A stretch of 64,000 nucleotides of DNA from Streptomyces sp. NBC_01445 (lineage in GTDB: Bacteria > Actinomycetota > Actinomycetes > Streptomycetales > Streptomycetaceae). The first letter of the stretch is position 1. The number at the start of each line of letters is the position of its first letter. Both the position numbers and the translations under genes were made by a program. The notes beneath the pieces are model-generated. The model worked only from the letters and a program-made list of their open reading frames with translations, was not told where the DNA came from and did no database searches. This document shows positions 17,865-27,688 of the stretch, in pieces. The stretch is taken from positions 4,650,001 to 4,714,000 of the forward strand of contig NZ_CP109485.1 of assembly GCF_035918235.1 (NCBI RefSeq). Direction: 5' to 3'.

Positions 17865-19223
17865 TTATCCGAGCGTGGACTTGACGACATCGGCGAGGCG
17901 CCCGGCGATCGAGCGGGCCTGCTCGATGTCGGCGGCCTCGACCATGACGCGGACCAGCGGCTCCGTGCCGGACGAGCGCAGCAGCACCCGGCCCGTCGCG
18001 CCCAGCTCGCGCTCGGCGTCGGTGACGGCGGCGGCCAGCTCGGCGGACGTCGTGACGCGGGACTTGTCGACGTCGCGCACATTGACCAGGACCTGCGGGA
18101 GGCGCTCCATGACGGAGGCGAGGTCCTGGAGGGTGCGGCCGGTCTGGGCGACGCGGGCCGCGAGCAGCAGACCCGTGAGCGTGCCGTCGCCGGTCGTCGC
18201 GTGGTCGAGGATGATCACGTGCCCGGACTGCTCGCCGCCGAGCGCGTAGTCGTGCTCCTTCATCGACTCCAGGACGTACCGGTCGCCGACGGCGGTCGCC
18301 ACGAACTCGATGCCCTCGCGCTCCATGGCCAGCTTGAAGCCGAGGTTCGACATGACGGTCGCGACAACGGTGTCCTGGCGCAGGGCGCCGTGCTCCCGCA
18401 TCGACAGGGCGAGCACGGCGAGGATCTGGTCCCCGTCGATCTCGGCGCCCGTGTGGTCGACGGCCAGGCAGCGGTCGGCGTCACCGTCGTGCGCGATGCC
18501 GAGGTCGGCGCCGTGCTTGATGACGGCGGCCTTCAGCAGGTCGAGGTGGGTGGAGCCGCAGCCGTCGTTGATGTTCAGGCCGTCCGGGTCGGCGCCGATC
18601 GTGACGATCTGGGCACCGGCCTGCGTGAACGCCTCGGGAGAGACCTTGGCCGCCGCGCCGTGCGCCTCGTCCAGGACGATCCGCAGGCCGTCGAGGCGGT
18701 TGGGCAGCACACCGATGAGGTGGGCGACGTACTGGTCGAAGCCCGCGTCGTACGAGTTCACACGGCCGACGCCGGAACCGGTCGGGCGGTCCCACGGCGC
18801 ACCGGTGCGGTGCTGCTCGTAGACCTGCTCGATCCGGTCCTCCAGCTCGTCGGCGAGCTTGTGGCCGCCGCGCGCGAAGAACTTGATGCCGTTGTCCGGC
18901 ATCGCGTTGTGACTGGCGGACAGCATCACGCCGAGGTCGGCGCCCAGCGCGCCGGTGAGATGCGCCACCGCGGGGGTGGGCAGCACGCCGACCCGCAGGA
19001 CGTCGACGCCCGCGCTCGCCAGACCCGCGACGACCGCCGCCTCGAGGAACTCGCCCGAGGCCCGTGGGTCACGACCGACCACGGCCACCGGACGGTGCCC
19101 CTCGAACGTCCCCGCCTCGCCGAGCACATGTGCCGCCGCCACGGAGAGTCCGAGCGCGAGCTCGGCCGTCAGATCCGCGTTGGCGACACCTCGTACGCCG
19201 TCCGTGCCGAACAGTCGTCCCAC
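17865..19223 (-). CDS. glmM: Phosphoglucosamine mutase
   Basis: GlmM converts glucosamine-6-phosphate to the 1-phosphate for UDP-GlcNAc. The 452-residue protein starts [14 protein letters not shown] and has the active serine loop [17 protein letters not shown] (Ser104), the Mg-binding [11 protein letters not shown] and the sugar-binding GGEQSGHVI. The start is GTG at 19223 with GGAGG 6 bases upstream; longer readings to 19295 lack conserved residues. The rpsI terminator lies upstream, so glmM should have its own promoter in the AT-rich 19240-19330 stretch. Confidence 0.97.
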   Translation of the reverse strand: MGRLFGTDGVRGVANADLTAELALGLSVAAAHVLGEAGTFEGHRPVAVVGRDPRASGEFLEAAVVAGLASAGVDVLRVGVLPTPAVAHLTGALGADLGVMLSASHNAMPDNGIKFFARGGHKLADELEDRIEQVYEQHRTGAPWDRPTGSGVGRVNSYDAGFDQYVAHLIGVLPNRLDGLRIVLDEAHGAAAKVSPEAFTQAGAQIVTIGADPDGLNINDGCGSTHLDLLKAAVIKHGADLGIAHDGDADRCLAVDHTGAEIDGDQILAVLALSMREHGALRQDTVVATVMSNLGFKLAMEREGIEFVATAVGDRYVLESMKEHDYALGGEQSGHVIILDHATTGDGTLTGLLLAARVAQTGRTLQDLASVMERLPQVLVNVRDVDKSRVTTSAELAAAVTDAERELGATGRVLLRSSGTEPLVRVMVEAADIEQARSIAGRLADVVKSTLG

Positions 19224-19333
19224 TGGTGTCCTCCGAACTTTCGCAATTCTCGAAGAAGCGTCGGAAATCATCCGAGCATGCAAACTTATGAGCACCTTGT
19301 GCCGTTATAACGCCCAGCGCCGCTATATACGAA

Positions 19334-19366
19334 CGCCCCGGCGGCACACAGCGTGCCGCCGGGGCG
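19334..19366 (-). terminator. rplM-rpsI operon terminator
   Basis: A perfect 14-base GC stem (CGCCCCGGCGGCAC/GTGCCGCCGGGGCG) with loop ACAGC lies 26 bases beyond the rpsI stop. It separates the ribosomal operon from glmM. Confidence 0.85.
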
Positions 19367-19391
19367 AACGAAACGAACAAGCAGCAGCGAT

Positions 19392-19913
19392 TTAGCGCTT
19401 GCTGTACTGCGGGGCCTTACGGGCCTTCTTGAGACCGGCCTTCTTGCGCTCGACCGCACGGTCGTCACGCTTGAGGTAACCGGCCTTCTTGAGGGCGCCG
19501 CGGTTGTTGTCGACGTCGGCCTCGTTCAGCGCACGGGCGACACCGAGACGGAGCGCACCGGCCTGACCGGAGACGCCGCCACCCGAGATGCGGGCGATGA
19601 CGTCGTAGCGGTTGTCGAGCTCGAGCACCTTGAAGGGCTCGTTGACTTCCTGCTGGTGGACCTTGTTCGGGAAGTAGTCCTCGAGCGTGCGCCCGTTGAC
19701 CTTCCACTTGCCGGTGCCGGGCACGATGCGGACACGCGCGATGGCGTTCTTGCGACGGCCCAGGCCGGCGGCCGGCTGCGGGTCGCCGAAGCGCGCGGCG
19801 TTCGACTCCGAGGTGTACTCACCCTCGACGGGGACCTCGGACTCGGTGGTGTACTGCTCGACGTCGACAATCTCGGTCTCTTCGACCGGCTGCTCAACGG
19901 TGGTCTCGGCCAC
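19392..19913 (-). CDS. rpsI: 30S ribosomal protein S9
   Basis: The 173-residue S9 has the conserved [15 protein letters not shown] and ends in the basic KKAPQYSKR tail that reaches the P-site tRNA. About 45 acidic, Val/Glu-rich residues precede the core, an extension common in actinobacteria. It follows rplM by 44 bases. Confidence 0.98.
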   Translation of the reverse strand: MAETTVEQPVEETEIVDVEQYTTESEVPVEGEYTSESNAARFGDPQPAAGLGRRKNAIARVRIVPGTGKWKVNGRTLEDYFPNKVHQQEVNEPFKVLELDNRYDVIARISGGGVSGQAGALRLGVARALNEADVDNNRGALKKAGYLKRDDRAVERKKAGLKKARKAPQYSKR

Positions 19914-19957
19914 GATTCTCCTCAGATTCTTTTCTGTCTTTGGGGGTGTGGCCGGAA

Positions 19958-20401
19958 CTACTGCGCGACCTGGGTGATCTCGAACGGCACCGGCTGCTGG
20001 GCAGCGTGGGGGTGCTGGTCGCCCGAGTAGACCTTCAGCTTCGAGAGAACCTGACGGCCCAGGGTGTTCTTGGGGATCATGCCCTTGATGGCCTTCTCGA
20101 CGGCCTTCTCCGGGTTCTTGTCCAGCAGCTCGTCGTAACGAACGGAACGCAGACCGCCCGGGTAACCGGAGTGGCGGTACGCCATCTTCTGGGTCTTCTT
20201 GTTGCCGGAGAGGTGCACCTTGTCCGCGTTGATGATGATGACGAAGTCACCAGCGTCGACGTGGGGGGCGTAGATCGGCTTGTGCTTGCCCCGCAGGATG
20301 TTCGCGGCAGTGGTCGCCAGACGACCCAGGACGACATCCTGGGCGTCGATGACGTACCACTGGCGAGTGATGTCGCCGGGCTTGGGGCTGTACGTACGCA
20401 C
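19958..20401 (-). CDS. rplM: 50S ribosomal protein L13
   Basis: The 147-residue L13 has [16 protein letters not shown] and [19 protein letters not shown], with KTYSP-like [10 protein letters not shown] at the start. The start codon is GTG at 20401 with a weak AAGAAGG site. It is the first gene of the rplM-rpsI operon, behind the promoter at 20585-20614 and a leader of about 175 bases. Confidence 0.98.
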   Translation of the reverse strand: MRTYSPKPGDITRQWYVIDAQDVVLGRLATTAANILRGKHKPIYAPHVDAGDFVIIINADKVHLSGNKKTQKMAYRHSGYPGGLRSVRYDELLDKNPEKAVEKAIKGMIPKNTLGRQVLSKLKVYSGDQHPHAAQQPVPFEITQVAQ

Positions 20402-20584
20402 TTAGCAGCCTTCTTCTTCTTCAGTGGATGGGTGCTGAAAGTGGCATCACTGAAGCGATCGTGCAGCTGGGGACGACAGTGCCGGGTTCAGCGCCCGTAT
20501 GCCGCCCACTGGTAACTGCTCCAGGGAACCTGCGCATGGCCCCTCACGCGAGAGCGAGCAAGCCAATACACACAACGATTAGGC
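20402..20584 (-). other. rplM leader region
   Basis: About 175 bases of predicted untranslated leader lie between the rplM promoter and GTG start. They contain several short inverted repeats but no recognised riboswitch, tRNA or reading frame. The whole 20402-20831 gap otherwise holds this leader, its promoter and the upstream region of the divergent gene at 20832. Confidence 0.55.
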
Positions 20585-20614
20585 AGGATACCCGCGCTTC
20601 CCCGTGCGGGTCAA
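20585..20614 (-). promoter_or_regulatory. rplM-rpsI promoter, vegetative sigma type
   Basis: TTGACC (20609-20614) and TATCCT (20585-20590) are separated by 18 bases on the minus strand, a good HrdB-type match. Confidence 0.75.
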
Positions 20615-20831
20615 AACGCGGACCTGGACACCGGCACCGCCGAATCCGCCGCACTGGGCGGCCCTGCCGTCTACCAGACTAACCGCACGTCGCCGCAGGC
20701 AGCGCCGCACGAGCGTGACCCCCGGCACACAGGAAGCGCACACACAGCACACACAAGATCGACCAGACCCTGCGCACACCCGTCCCCACCGCGCCGCAGC
20801 ACCCCCTGCGCGTCGGTCTAAGATGCGCCCC

Positions 20832-21689
20832 ATGAGCTTTGGGCAGGGGGGACCCCAGTGGGGTTCCGGGGACAGTGGTGGTTCACAGGGACCGGACTGG
20901 GCGGCACTCGCCGAAGCGTCCGAGACACGCGCGCGGCGCCGCCGCTGGCTGATGATCGGCGGTGGCGCGCTCGCCACGGTCGCCGTCGGCTCGGCCGTCG
21001 CGTTCGCGATCGTCTCCGCCAACGGCAAGAACTCGGCCTCGAACAAGCCCGCCGACCAGCTGCCGACGACCGCTGACATCCCCAGCGACACGGCCCCGGC
21101 CGACCCGACGTTCGCGGAGACCACGCCCCCGCCCCCGCTCGACCCCAAGGACTTCATCTCCAGCGCCAAGAAGGATAAGGCCCCGCTCGGCGCGGACACC
21201 CTCTTCCCCGGCACCAAGCTGACCGTCAGCGACCGCGTCTACAAGAAGGGCGCGACCGCCAGCACGAAGAGCTGCGCCTCGGCCACCCAGGGCGCGCTCG
21301 GCGGCGTCCTGACGGGCAACGACTGCACGCGCCTGATCCGCGCCACCTACGCGAAGGACGGCGTCGCGGTCACCGTCGGCGTCGCCGTCTTCGACACGGA
21401 GGCCCAGGCCACCAAGGCCAAGAACCAGTACACCAAGGGCACCGTGACCTCTCTGTCCGGCTCGGGCGTCCCCGCGTTCTGCCGTACGACGATCTGCCGC
21501 TCGACCACCAACTCGTACGGCCGCTACGCGTACTTCACGACCGCCGGGTTCACCAGCGGCGGCCGGGACGTCACCACCAAGGACCGCGCGGTCTTCACCA
21601 CCGGTGACGACCTCGCCGAGTTCACGTTCCGCCAGATCACCCGGCGCGGCGAGGCGCAGGCCTCCGCTGCGGCCGAGGCGCCCCAGTAG
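20832..21689 (+). CDS. Membrane-anchored extracellular hypothetical protein
   Basis: The 285-residue protein has a Gly/Ser-rich cytoplasmic start (MSFGQGGPQWGSGDSG), a basic stretch RARRRRW, one membrane helix near residues 41-60, a Pro/Thr linker, and an extracellular domain. That domain holds Cys residues at KSCAS, NDCTR and FCRTTICRS, which could form two disulfides. The function is unknown. The ATG at 20832 is preferred; an in-frame ATG three codons earlier at 20823 is possible. It converges with truA, with 4 bases between the stops. Confidence 0.82.
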   Translation: MSFGQGGPQWGSGDSGGSQGPDWAALAEASETRARRRRWLMIGGGALATVAVGSAVAFAIVSANGKNSASNKPADQLPTTADIPSDTAPADPTFAETTPPPPLDPKDFISSAKKDKAPLGADTLFPGTKLTVSDRVYKKGATASTKSCASATQGALGGVLTGNDCTRLIRATYAKDGVAVTVGVAVFDTEAQATKAKNQYTKGTVTSLSGSGVPAFCRTTICRSTTNSYGRYAYFTTAGFTSGGRDVTTKDRAVFTTGDDLAEFTFRQITRRGEAQASAAAEAPQ

Positions 21690-21693
21690 GGGC

Positions 21694-22563
21694 TCAGCAG
21701 CACCCCGGTTCCGAGAAGGGCGCCCCCGGCAGCGTCCGCCTGTTCCTGGCTTCCTTGCTGCGCGCCGCGAGCAACTCGTCGGCCGGGTAACCGACTTCCT
21801 CCAGCGTCAGGCCGTGCGGCCGCACCACGTGCACCGCCGAGTCCCGTACGCCGGCGGCCAGGACCTTCGCGGGCCAGTCCGGCGTCCGGTGCCCGTCACC
21901 GACGAACAGCATCGCGCCGACCAGCGAGCGCACCATGTTGTGGCAGAACGCGTCGGCCCGGACGGTCGCTTCGAGGATCCCGTCGGGCGACCGCTCCCAC
22001 CGCAGCTCCTGGAGCGTACGGATCGTCGTCGCGCCCTCGCGCCGCTTGCAGTACGCGGCGAAGTCGTGCTCCCCGAGCAGCTTCTCCGCGGCGGCGTTCA
22101 TCGCGTCGAGATCCAACTCCCAGTCGTGCCACAGCACATGACTGCGCAACAGCGGATCGACACCGCCCGGGTTGTCGGTCACCCGGTACACGTACCGACG
22201 CCACACGGCGGCGAACCGCGCGTTGAACCCGCTCGGCGCCTGAGCCACCTTCCACACCCGCACATCGTGCGGCAACCGTCCCGCGAGCCGGCGCAGGAGC
22301 TTGTCCTGGTGCTCGGCCCAGACGTCCTCCGGCAGATCGACATGCGCGACCTGCCCGCGCGCGTGCACCCCGGCGTCGGTCCGCCCGGCCACGGTCAGCT
22401 CGTACGTCTGCGCGGACCGGGTCACGGTCTTCAGCGCGTCTTCGATCTCACCCTGCACGGTCCGCCGGCCACTGGCCTGCTTCGCCCACCCGGAGAAGTC
22501 CTTGCCGTCGTACGACAGATCAAGCCGCACCCGCACGAACCCGGGCTCTACCTCGTCACTCAC
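21694..22563 (-). CDS. truA: tRNA pseudouridine(38-40) synthase
   Basis: The 289-residue TruA has the catalytic aspartate in [17 protein letters not shown], the N-terminal [16 protein letters not shown], and [15 protein letters not shown] in the second half. The C-terminus ends EPGCC. It isomerises uridines at anticodon-stem positions 38-40. The start is GTG at 22563. A hairpin at 22596-22625 separates it from rplQ. Confidence 0.97.
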   Translation of the reverse strand: MSDEVEPGFVRVRLDLSYDGKDFSGWAKQASGRRTVQGEIEDALKTVTRSAQTYELTVAGRTDAGVHARGQVAHVDLPEDVWAEHQDKLLRRLAGRLPHDVRVWKVAQAPSGFNARFAAVWRRYVYRVTDNPGGVDPLLRSHVLWHDWELDLDAMNAAAEKLLGEHDFAAYCKRREGATTIRTLQELRWERSPDGILEATVRADAFCHNMVRSLVGAMLFVGDGHRTPDWPAKVLAAGVRDSAVHVVRPHGLTLEEVGYPADELLAARSKEARNRRTLPGAPFSEPGCC

Positions 22564-22595
22564 ACACAGATCCTCTCAGGCAAAGGCAATACGAA

Positions 22596-22625
22596 AGCGG
22601 GCCCGCCCCGAAGGGCGGACCCGCT
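22596..22625 (-). terminator. rplQ terminator hairpin
   Basis: A 12-base stem (AGCGGGCCCGCC against GGCGGACCCGCT, one wobble or mismatch) with a 6-base loop lies 18 bases past the rplQ stop and 33 bases before truA. Confidence 0.75.
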
Positions 22626-22642
22626 CACATCAAGGCAGAGCC

Positions 22643-23140
22643 TCAGGCGTCCTTGGACTCCTCAGCGGCCTCGACCGCTGCGGCGTCCTCGACGACCTCG
22701 GCGGCCGGAGCGGCAGCCTCGGTGTCCTTGGCGGCACGCTTGGTGGCGGCCTCGGCCTCACCGGTGGCCTGCTGCGCAACCGTCAGCGCCTCGACCAGCT
22801 CGATGACAGCCATGGGCGCGTTGTCGCCACGGCGGTTACCGATCTTGGTGATACGGGTGTAACCACCCGGACGGTTCTCGTAGCGCGGGGCGATCTCCGT
22901 GAAGAGCGTGTGGATGACGCTCTTGTCGGTGATGACCTGGAGCACCTGACGGCGGTTGTGAAGGTCGCCCTTCTTCGCCTTGGTGACCAGACGCTCCGCG
23001 TACGGACGCAGACGACGGGCCTTGGCCTCGGTCGTCGTGATCTTGCCGTGCTCGAAGAGCGACTTCGCGAGGTTCGCGAGAAGCAGCTTCTCGTGCGCAG
23101 CACTGCCGCCCAGACGGGCACCCTTGGCGGGACGCGGCAT
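22643..23140 (-). CDS. rplQ: 50S ribosomal protein L17
   Basis: The 165-residue L17 begins [25 protein letters not shown] and carries [20 protein letters not shown]. After the normal domain (about 120 residues) it has an acidic Ala/Glu-rich tail of about 45 residues, as seen in Streptomyces. It is the last gene of the rpsM-rpsK-rpoA-rplQ group. Confidence 0.98.
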   Translation of the reverse strand: MPRPAKGARLGGSAAHEKLLLANLAKSLFEHGKITTTEAKARRLRPYAERLVTKAKKGDLHNRRQVLQVITDKSVIHTLFTEIAPRYENRPGGYTRITKIGNRRGDNAPMAVIELVEALTVAQQATGEAEAATKRAAKDTEAAAPAAEVVEDAAAVEAAEESKDA

Positions 23141-23218
23141 GGTGTTTCTCCTAGATGTCTGCCCCGGCCGTATCAGGTACCAGGGTCAGTGTCCGAGCGG
23201 GCGGATGCCCGTCGGAGA

Positions 23219-23275
23219 CCCGCGCCCGTAAGGGCGCGGGGAACTGCGCACCAGCCGAAGCTGACCCGCAGCCGA
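23219..23275. repeat. Streptomyces-type intergenic repeat with hairpin
   Basis: The rpoA-rplQ spacer holds a 7-base stem (CGCGCCC-GTAA-GGGCGCG, 23221-23238) followed by GGGGAACTGCGCACCAGCC. From memory, this resembles an intergenic sequence found many times in Streptomyces genomes (GCGCGGGGAACTGCGCGACCAGCC-like). Copy number here cannot be checked from one window. Confidence 0.55.
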
Positions 23276-23298
23276 AATCCGGCGTCCTCGCGGAGCGC

Positions 23299-24321
23299 CT
23301 AGTACTGCTCGGTCTCGACGAAGCCCGCGTCCGCGTCGTCGTCGGCGCCGAAGGCGTCGGCGGCGGCGGTCGGGTCGAAGCCGGGAGGCGAGTCCTTGAG
23401 CGCAAGACCCATGCCGGCCAGCTTCGCCTTGACCTCGTCGATCGACTTCGCACCGAAGTTGCGGATGTCGAGCAGGTCCGCCTCGGAGCGGGCGACGAGC
23501 TCACCCACGGAGTGGATGCCCTCGCGCTTGAGGCAGTTGTACGACCGAACGGTGAGCTCGAGCTCCTCGATCGGCAGCGCCAGATCAGCGGCCAGGGCGG
23601 CGTCCGTGGGGGACGGGCCCATGTCGATGCCCTCGGCGTCGATGTTCAGCTCGCGGGCGAGACCGAACAGCTCGACCAGGGTCTTACCGGCCGACGCCAT
23701 GGCGTCACGCGGACGCATGGCCTGCTTCGTCTCGACGTCGACGATCAGCTTGTCGAAGTCGGTGCGCTGCTCGACACGGGTCGCCTCGACCTTGTACGTG
23801 ACCTTCAGGACCGGCGAGTAGATCGAGTCGACCGGGATGCGCCCGATCTCCTGACCGACCTGCTTGTTCTGAACGGCGGAGACGTAGCCGCGACCGCGCT
23901 CGACGGTCAGCTCCATCTCCAGCTTGCCCTTGCCGTTGAGCGTGGCGAGGACGAGGTCGGGGTTGTGCACCTCGACACCGGCCGGGGGCGCGATGTCGGC
24001 GGCGGTGACCAGACCCGGGCCCTGCTTGCGCAGGTACATCACGACCGGCTCGTCGTGCTCCGAGGAGACGACCAGCTGCTTGATGTTCAGGATGAGGTCG
24101 GTGACGTCTTCCTTGACGCCCGGCACAGTGGTGAACTCGTGCAGGACACCGTCGATACGGATGCTGGTGACAGCAGCGCCGGGGATCGACGACAGGAGGG
24201 TCCGGCGAAGCGAGTTGCCGAGGGTGTAACCGAAGCCCGGCTCCAGCGGCTCAATGACGAACCGAGAGCGGAACTCGTCGACGACCTCTTCGGTCAGCGA
24301 CGGGCGCTGAGCAATAAGCAT
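23299..24321 (-). CDS. rpoA: DNA-directed RNA polymerase subunit alpha
   Basis: The 340-residue alpha subunit has the N-terminal dimerisation domain ([25 protein letters not shown]) and the C-terminal DNA-binding domain ([30 protein letters not shown]). It starts at ATG 24321. A hairpin-bearing spacer of 152 bases precedes it. Confidence 0.99.
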   Translation of the reverse strand: MLIAQRPSLTEEVVDEFRSRFVIEPLEPGFGYTLGNSLRRTLLSSIPGAAVTSIRIDGVLHEFTTVPGVKEDVTDLILNIKQLVVSSEHDEPVVMYLRKQGPGLVTAADIAPPAGVEVHNPDLVLATLNGKGKLEMELTVERGRGYVSAVQNKQVGQEIGRIPVDSIYSPVLKVTYKVEATRVEQRTDFDKLIVDVETKQAMRPRDAMASAGKTLVELFGLARELNIDAEGIDMGPSPTDAALAADLALPIEELELTVRSYNCLKREGIHSVGELVARSEADLLDIRNFGAKSIDEVKAKLAGMGLALKDSPPGFDPTAAADAFGADDDADAGFVETEQY

Positions 24322-24408
24322 GAAGGAATCCTTCAGTCAGGGGCACCCACTATTTGATGCCCTGATGCCACCGGGTGATGGCCCGGTGTTGATGCAGTAA
24401 CAAGGGTA

Positions 24409-24442
24409 CGGGCGATACGGCCCCTAAGAGCCGTACCGCCCG
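24409..24442 (-). promoter_or_regulatory. Hairpin in rpsK-rpoA spacer
   Basis: A 13-base stem with one wobble (CGGGCGATACGGC against GCCGTACCGCCCG) and an 8-base loop starts 32 bases beyond the rpsK stop. It may be a partial terminator or processing site that sets rpoA expression apart from ribosomal proteins. Confidence 0.6.
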
Positions 24443-24473
24443 AAAACCTCAGACCAAGCAGTCGTACGTCAGG

Positions 24474-24878
24474 TCAGACGCGGCGACGCTTGGGCGGACG
24501 GCAGCCGTTGTGCGGGGTCGGCGTGACGTCCTGGATCGAACCGACCTCGAGGCCCGTGGCCTGGAGGGAGCGGATCGCGGTCTCGCGGCCGGAGCCCGGA
24601 CCCTTGACGAAGACGTCAACCTTGCGCATGCCGTGCTCCTGGGCGCGACGCGCGGCCGACTCGGCGGCCATCTGCGCGGCGAACGGAGTGGACTTGCGCG
24701 AGCCCTTGAAGCCGACGTGGCCGGCGGAGGCCCACGAGATCACGTTGCCGGTCGGGTCCGTGATGGACACGATCGTGTTGTTGAACGTGCTCTTGATGTG
24801 AGCGTGCCCGTGGGCAACGTTCTTCTTTTCCTTGCGGCGCACCTTCTTGGCAGCGCCCTGACGACCCTTGGGGGGCAT
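24474..24878 (-). CDS. rpsK: 30S ribosomal protein S11
   Basis: The 134-residue S11 has [38 protein letters not shown] and the closing [16 protein letters not shown]. It lies between rpsM and rpoA. Confidence 0.99.
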   Translation of the reverse strand: MPPKGRQGAAKKVRRKEKKNVAHGHAHIKSTFNNTIVSITDPTGNVISWASAGHVGFKGSRKSTPFAAQMAAESAARRAQEHGMRKVDVFVKGPGSGRETAIRSLQATGLEVGSIQDVTPTPHNGCRPPKRRRV

Positions 24879-24943
24879 CTATTACTCCTACGGGAGGTGG
24901 TCGGTCCTGCAGCGACAGCTGTCGATAGACCGCTGAGCGAGGA

Positions 24944-25324
24944 CTACTTCTTGCCCGGCTTCTTCTTACCGGCGATGGCGCGACGCGGGCCCTTGCGGGT
25001 ACGAGCGTTCGTGCTGGTGCGCTGACCGCGGACGGGCAGGCCACGACGGTGGCGAAGACCCTGGTAGCAGCCGATCTCGACCTTGCGGCGGATGTCGGCC
25101 TGGATCTCGCGACGGAGGTCACCCTCGGTCTGGATGTTCGCGTCCACGTACTCGCGGATCTTGATCAGGTCCTCTTCGGACAGATCACGAACGCGGATGT
25201 TGCGGTCCACACCGGTGGCGTCCAGCGTCTGCTGGGACAGCGTGCGGCCAATGCCGAACACGTAGGTGAGGGCAACCTCTACGCGCTTGTCGCGCGGGAG
25301 GTCAACGCCTTCAAGGCGTGCCAT
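24944..25324 (-). CDS. rpsM: 30S ribosomal protein S13
   Basis: The 126-residue S13 starts [21 protein letters not shown] and carries [22 protein letters not shown] before its Lys-rich end. An unusually wide spacer of 186 bases to rpmJ includes a short GC hairpin near 25398-25416 and may hold a promoter. Confidence 0.99.
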   Translation of the reverse strand: MARLEGVDLPRDKRVEVALTYVFGIGRTLSQQTLDATGVDRNIRVRDLSEEDLIKIREYVDANIQTEGDLRREIQADIRRKVEIGCYQGLRHRRGLPVRGQRTSTNARTRKGPRRAIAGKKKPGKK

Positions 25325-25510
25325 TCAAGGCTCCTGTTGATACTCGGAGGTCTTCAGCAGAACCGTTCCCAGGTGCCGTACGAGGTACATCCTGGGTCCC
25401 CGGCCTCCGACCGGGGGTGTCGCCCTCCATTACCAATGGATCTGAAGAGGGACGGGTCCTGCATGTGTGCTTACTTGCGTCGCGCGAAACTCTGCGAATG
25501 CAGTAGTGCG

Positions 25511-25624
25511 TCAGCCCTGGCGCTGCTTGTGGCGCGGGTTGTCGCAGATAACCATGACCCGGCCGTGACGGCGGATCACCCTGCACTTGTCGCAGATCTT
25601 CTTGACGCTCGGCTTGACCTTCAT
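25511..25624 (-). CDS. rpmJ: 50S ribosomal protein L36
   Basis: Thirty-seven codons read [20 protein letters not shown] and end HKQRQG. It keeps the C-x2-C pair (CDKC) and the later Cys/His of the zinc-binding L36 form. It lies between infA and rpsM. Confidence 0.97.
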   Translation of the reverse strand: MKVKPSVKKICDKCRVIRRHGRVMVICDNPRHKQRQG

Positions 25625-25683
25625 TGGGTGAGGTTCTCCGGGTCAGTGCCACCACCCCGCGCGAGGCAGGGTGCGGGCAAGAT

Positions 25684-25905
25684 CTACTTGTACCGGTAGA
25701 CGATCCGGCCACGCGTCAGGTCGTACGGAGACAGCTCCACCACGACCCGGTCGTCAGGGAGGATACGGATGTAGTGCATACGCATCTTGCCGCTGATGTG
25801 AGCCAGGACCTGGTGGCCGTTCTGGAGCTCCACCTTGAACATGGCGTTCGGGAGAGACTCGACGACAGTGCCTTCGATCTCGATGGCACCTTGCTTCTTG
25901 GCCAC
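25684..25905 (-). CDS. infA: Translation initiation factor IF-1
   Basis: The 73-residue single S1/OB-fold protein ([48 protein letters not shown]) is a standard IF-1. The 192-base space upstream to map is AT-richer around 25906-26040 and may hold an infA promoter (TAGACT-like -10), not assigned firmly. Confidence 0.99.
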   Translation of the reverse strand: MAKKQGAIEIEGTVVESLPNAMFKVELQNGHQVLAHISGKMRMHYIRILPDDRVVVELSPYDLTRGRIVYRYK

Positions 25906-26097
25906 GCTTCGCCCTTCGAATCGACTACCTTGATCGACTCAGCACGTACATGCAGGCATGCGTGTGCACGAGAGCCGACGAGTCAGTCTACGTCAGGGCC
26001 CCCGGAAAGACGAATCGGGGAAGTTTGCCCCACACTCAAGATCATCATGCAAGGGGATCCGGAGCAGCGGCAACACCGTCCGCAGTAGCGGCTGTCG

Positions 26098-26934
26098 TCA
26101 GGCCAGAGGGTCGGGTGCCGCAGTAACACCGAGCTCGGCCAGCTTCGCCTTGCCGCCGTCGGGCGCCGTGAGGACCAGCGGGCCCTGTTCGGTCAGCGCG
26201 ATGGAGTGCTCCCAGTGCGAGGACCAGGTGCCATCCGTGGTGATGACCGTCCAGTCGTCCTCGAGGACCTCGGTGCGCGGGGTGCCGAGGGAGACCATCG
26301 GCTCGATCGCGAGGCAGAAGCCGGGGACGAGCTTCGGACCCTTGCCGCGGCGGCGCTCGACGTAGTTCAGGAGGTGCGGGTCCATGTGCATCTCGGTGCC
26401 GATGCCGTGGCCGCCGTAGTCCTCGACGATGCCGTACTTGCCGCCGCCCGGCTTGGGCTGGCGGCGGATGTAGGACTCGATGGCGCGGGAGATGTCGACG
26501 AGCCGGTTGCCGTTCTTCATCGCGGCGATGCCGGCCCACATCGACTCCTCGGTCACCCGCGAGAGCTCGACCAGCTCCGGAGCGTGGCCGGTCCCGACGA
26601 ACGCGGTGTACGCGGCGTCGCCGTGCCAGCCGTCGATGATCGCGCCGCAGTCGATGGAGATGATGTCGCCGTCCTTGAGGACGGTCTTCTCGTCCGGGAT
26701 GCCGTGGACGACGACCTCGTTGACCGAGGTGCAGATGGTCGCGGGGAATCCCCCGTAGCCGAGGAAGTTCGACTTGGCCCCGTGCTCGTCGAGCACCTTG
26801 CGCGCGACCTCGTCCAGGTCCCGGGTGGTGGCACCGGGCACCGCGGCCTCACGCGTCGCCGCGTGGATCGCGGCGACGACCAGCCCCGCCTCACGCATCT
26901 TGGCGATCTGCTCGGGGGTCTTGATCTGCACCAT
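26098..26934 (-). CDS. map: Type I methionine aminopeptidase
   Basis: The 278-residue enzyme removes initiator Met. It has the pita-bread fold motifs: KDGDIISIDCGAIIDGWHGD with the metal-binding Asp pair, EDYGGHGIGTEMHMDP with the metal His, and AIEPMVSLG with the metal Glu. The N-terminus MVQIKTPEQIAKMREAGLVV is normal. A hairpin between adk and map suggests separate transcription. Confidence 0.97.
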   Translation of the reverse strand: MVQIKTPEQIAKMREAGLVVAAIHAATREAAVPGATTRDLDEVARKVLDEHGAKSNFLGYGGFPATICTSVNEVVVHGIPDEKTVLKDGDIISIDCGAIIDGWHGDAAYTAFVGTGHAPELVELSRVTEESMWAGIAAMKNGNRLVDISRAIESYIRRQPKPGGGKYGIVEDYGGHGIGTEMHMDPHLLNYVERRRGKGPKLVPGFCLAIEPMVSLGTPRTEVLEDDWTVITTDGTWSSHWEHSIALTEQGPLVLTAPDGGKAKLAELGVTAAPDPLA

Positions 26935-26986
26935 GGGGGCCTGCGCTCTCCGTCTTCCGTCCTACGGGCTTACCTGGACAACACTA

Positions 26987-27019
26987 CGGCCGCGGCGCCC
27001 TGTACGGGCACCGCGGCCG
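26987..27019 (-). terminator. adk-map spacer hairpin
   Basis: A 14-base stem (CGGCCGCGGCGCCC against GGGCACCGCGGCCG, one mismatch) with loop TGTAC begins 15 bases past the adk stop. Confidence 0.7.
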
Positions 27020-27034
27020 GAGCAGCGTAACGAC

Positions 27035-27688
27035 CTACTTGTCGCGCTTGAGGGCCTCCATGGCCCGCGCGGTCACCTCGTCGACCTTGCCGAGCGCCGA
27101 GATCGTCCGCACCAGGCCCTGGGCCCGGTAATAGTCGATGATCGGCTCGGTCTGCGTGTGGTAGACCTCGAGCCGCTTGCGAACGGTGTCCTCGCTGTCG
27201 TCCTCGCGCTGGTACAGCTCGCCGCCGCAGACGTCACAGACGCCTTCCTGCTTCGGCTGCTTGTACGACACGTGGAAGACGTGCGCGGAGTCCTTGCGGC
27301 AGATGCGGCGGCCGGCGATGCGCTTGACCACCTCGTCCTCGGGGACCTCGAGGTCCAGGACCGCGTCGAGCTTCACTTCGTCCGCCTTGAGGGCGACGTC
27401 GAGCGCCTCGGCCTGCGAGACGTTGCGAGGGAAGCCGTCGAGCAGGAAGCCGTTCACGGCGTCCGGCTGCTCCATGCGGTCCTTGGCCATCCCAATGGTG
27501 ACTTCGTCGGGAACCAGGTTGCCGGCGTCCATGAACGCCTTCGCCTGCTTGCCCAGCTCCGTGCCCTGGCTGATGTTGGCACGGAAGAGGTCGCCCGTGG
27601 AGATGTGCGGAATCGACAGGTCCTTGGCAAGGAACGCGGCCTGCGTTCCCTTGCCCGCACCGGGCGGCCCGACGAGGACGATACGCAT
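27035..27688 (-). CDS. adk: Adenylate kinase
   Basis: The 217-residue long-lid adenylate kinase has the P-loop GPPGAGKGTQ (residues 7-16), DGFPRN and a lid. The lid has Cys130, Cys151 and Cys154, but Asp133 stands where the second Cys of a four-Cys zinc lid usually is. Its ATG overlaps the secY stop by one base (TGATG), coupling the two. Confidence 0.98.
   Translation of the reverse strand: MRIVLVGPPGAGKGTQAAFLAKDLSIPHISTGDLFRANISQGTELGKQAKAFMDAGNLVPDEVTIGMAKDRMEQPDAVNGFLLDGFPRNVSQAEALDVALKADEVKLDAVLDLEVPEDEVVKRIAGRRICRKDSAHVFHVSYKQPKQEGVCDVCGGELYQREDDSEDTVRKRLEVYHTQTEPIIDYYRAQGLVRTISALGKVDEVTARAMEALKRDK

Noticed and set aside
20640-20700. tRNA-like stretch in the rplM upstream region
   Set aside because: Phrases such as CTACCAGACTAACCGC look like a D-arm, but no acceptor stem, T-arm or anticodon stem can be built.
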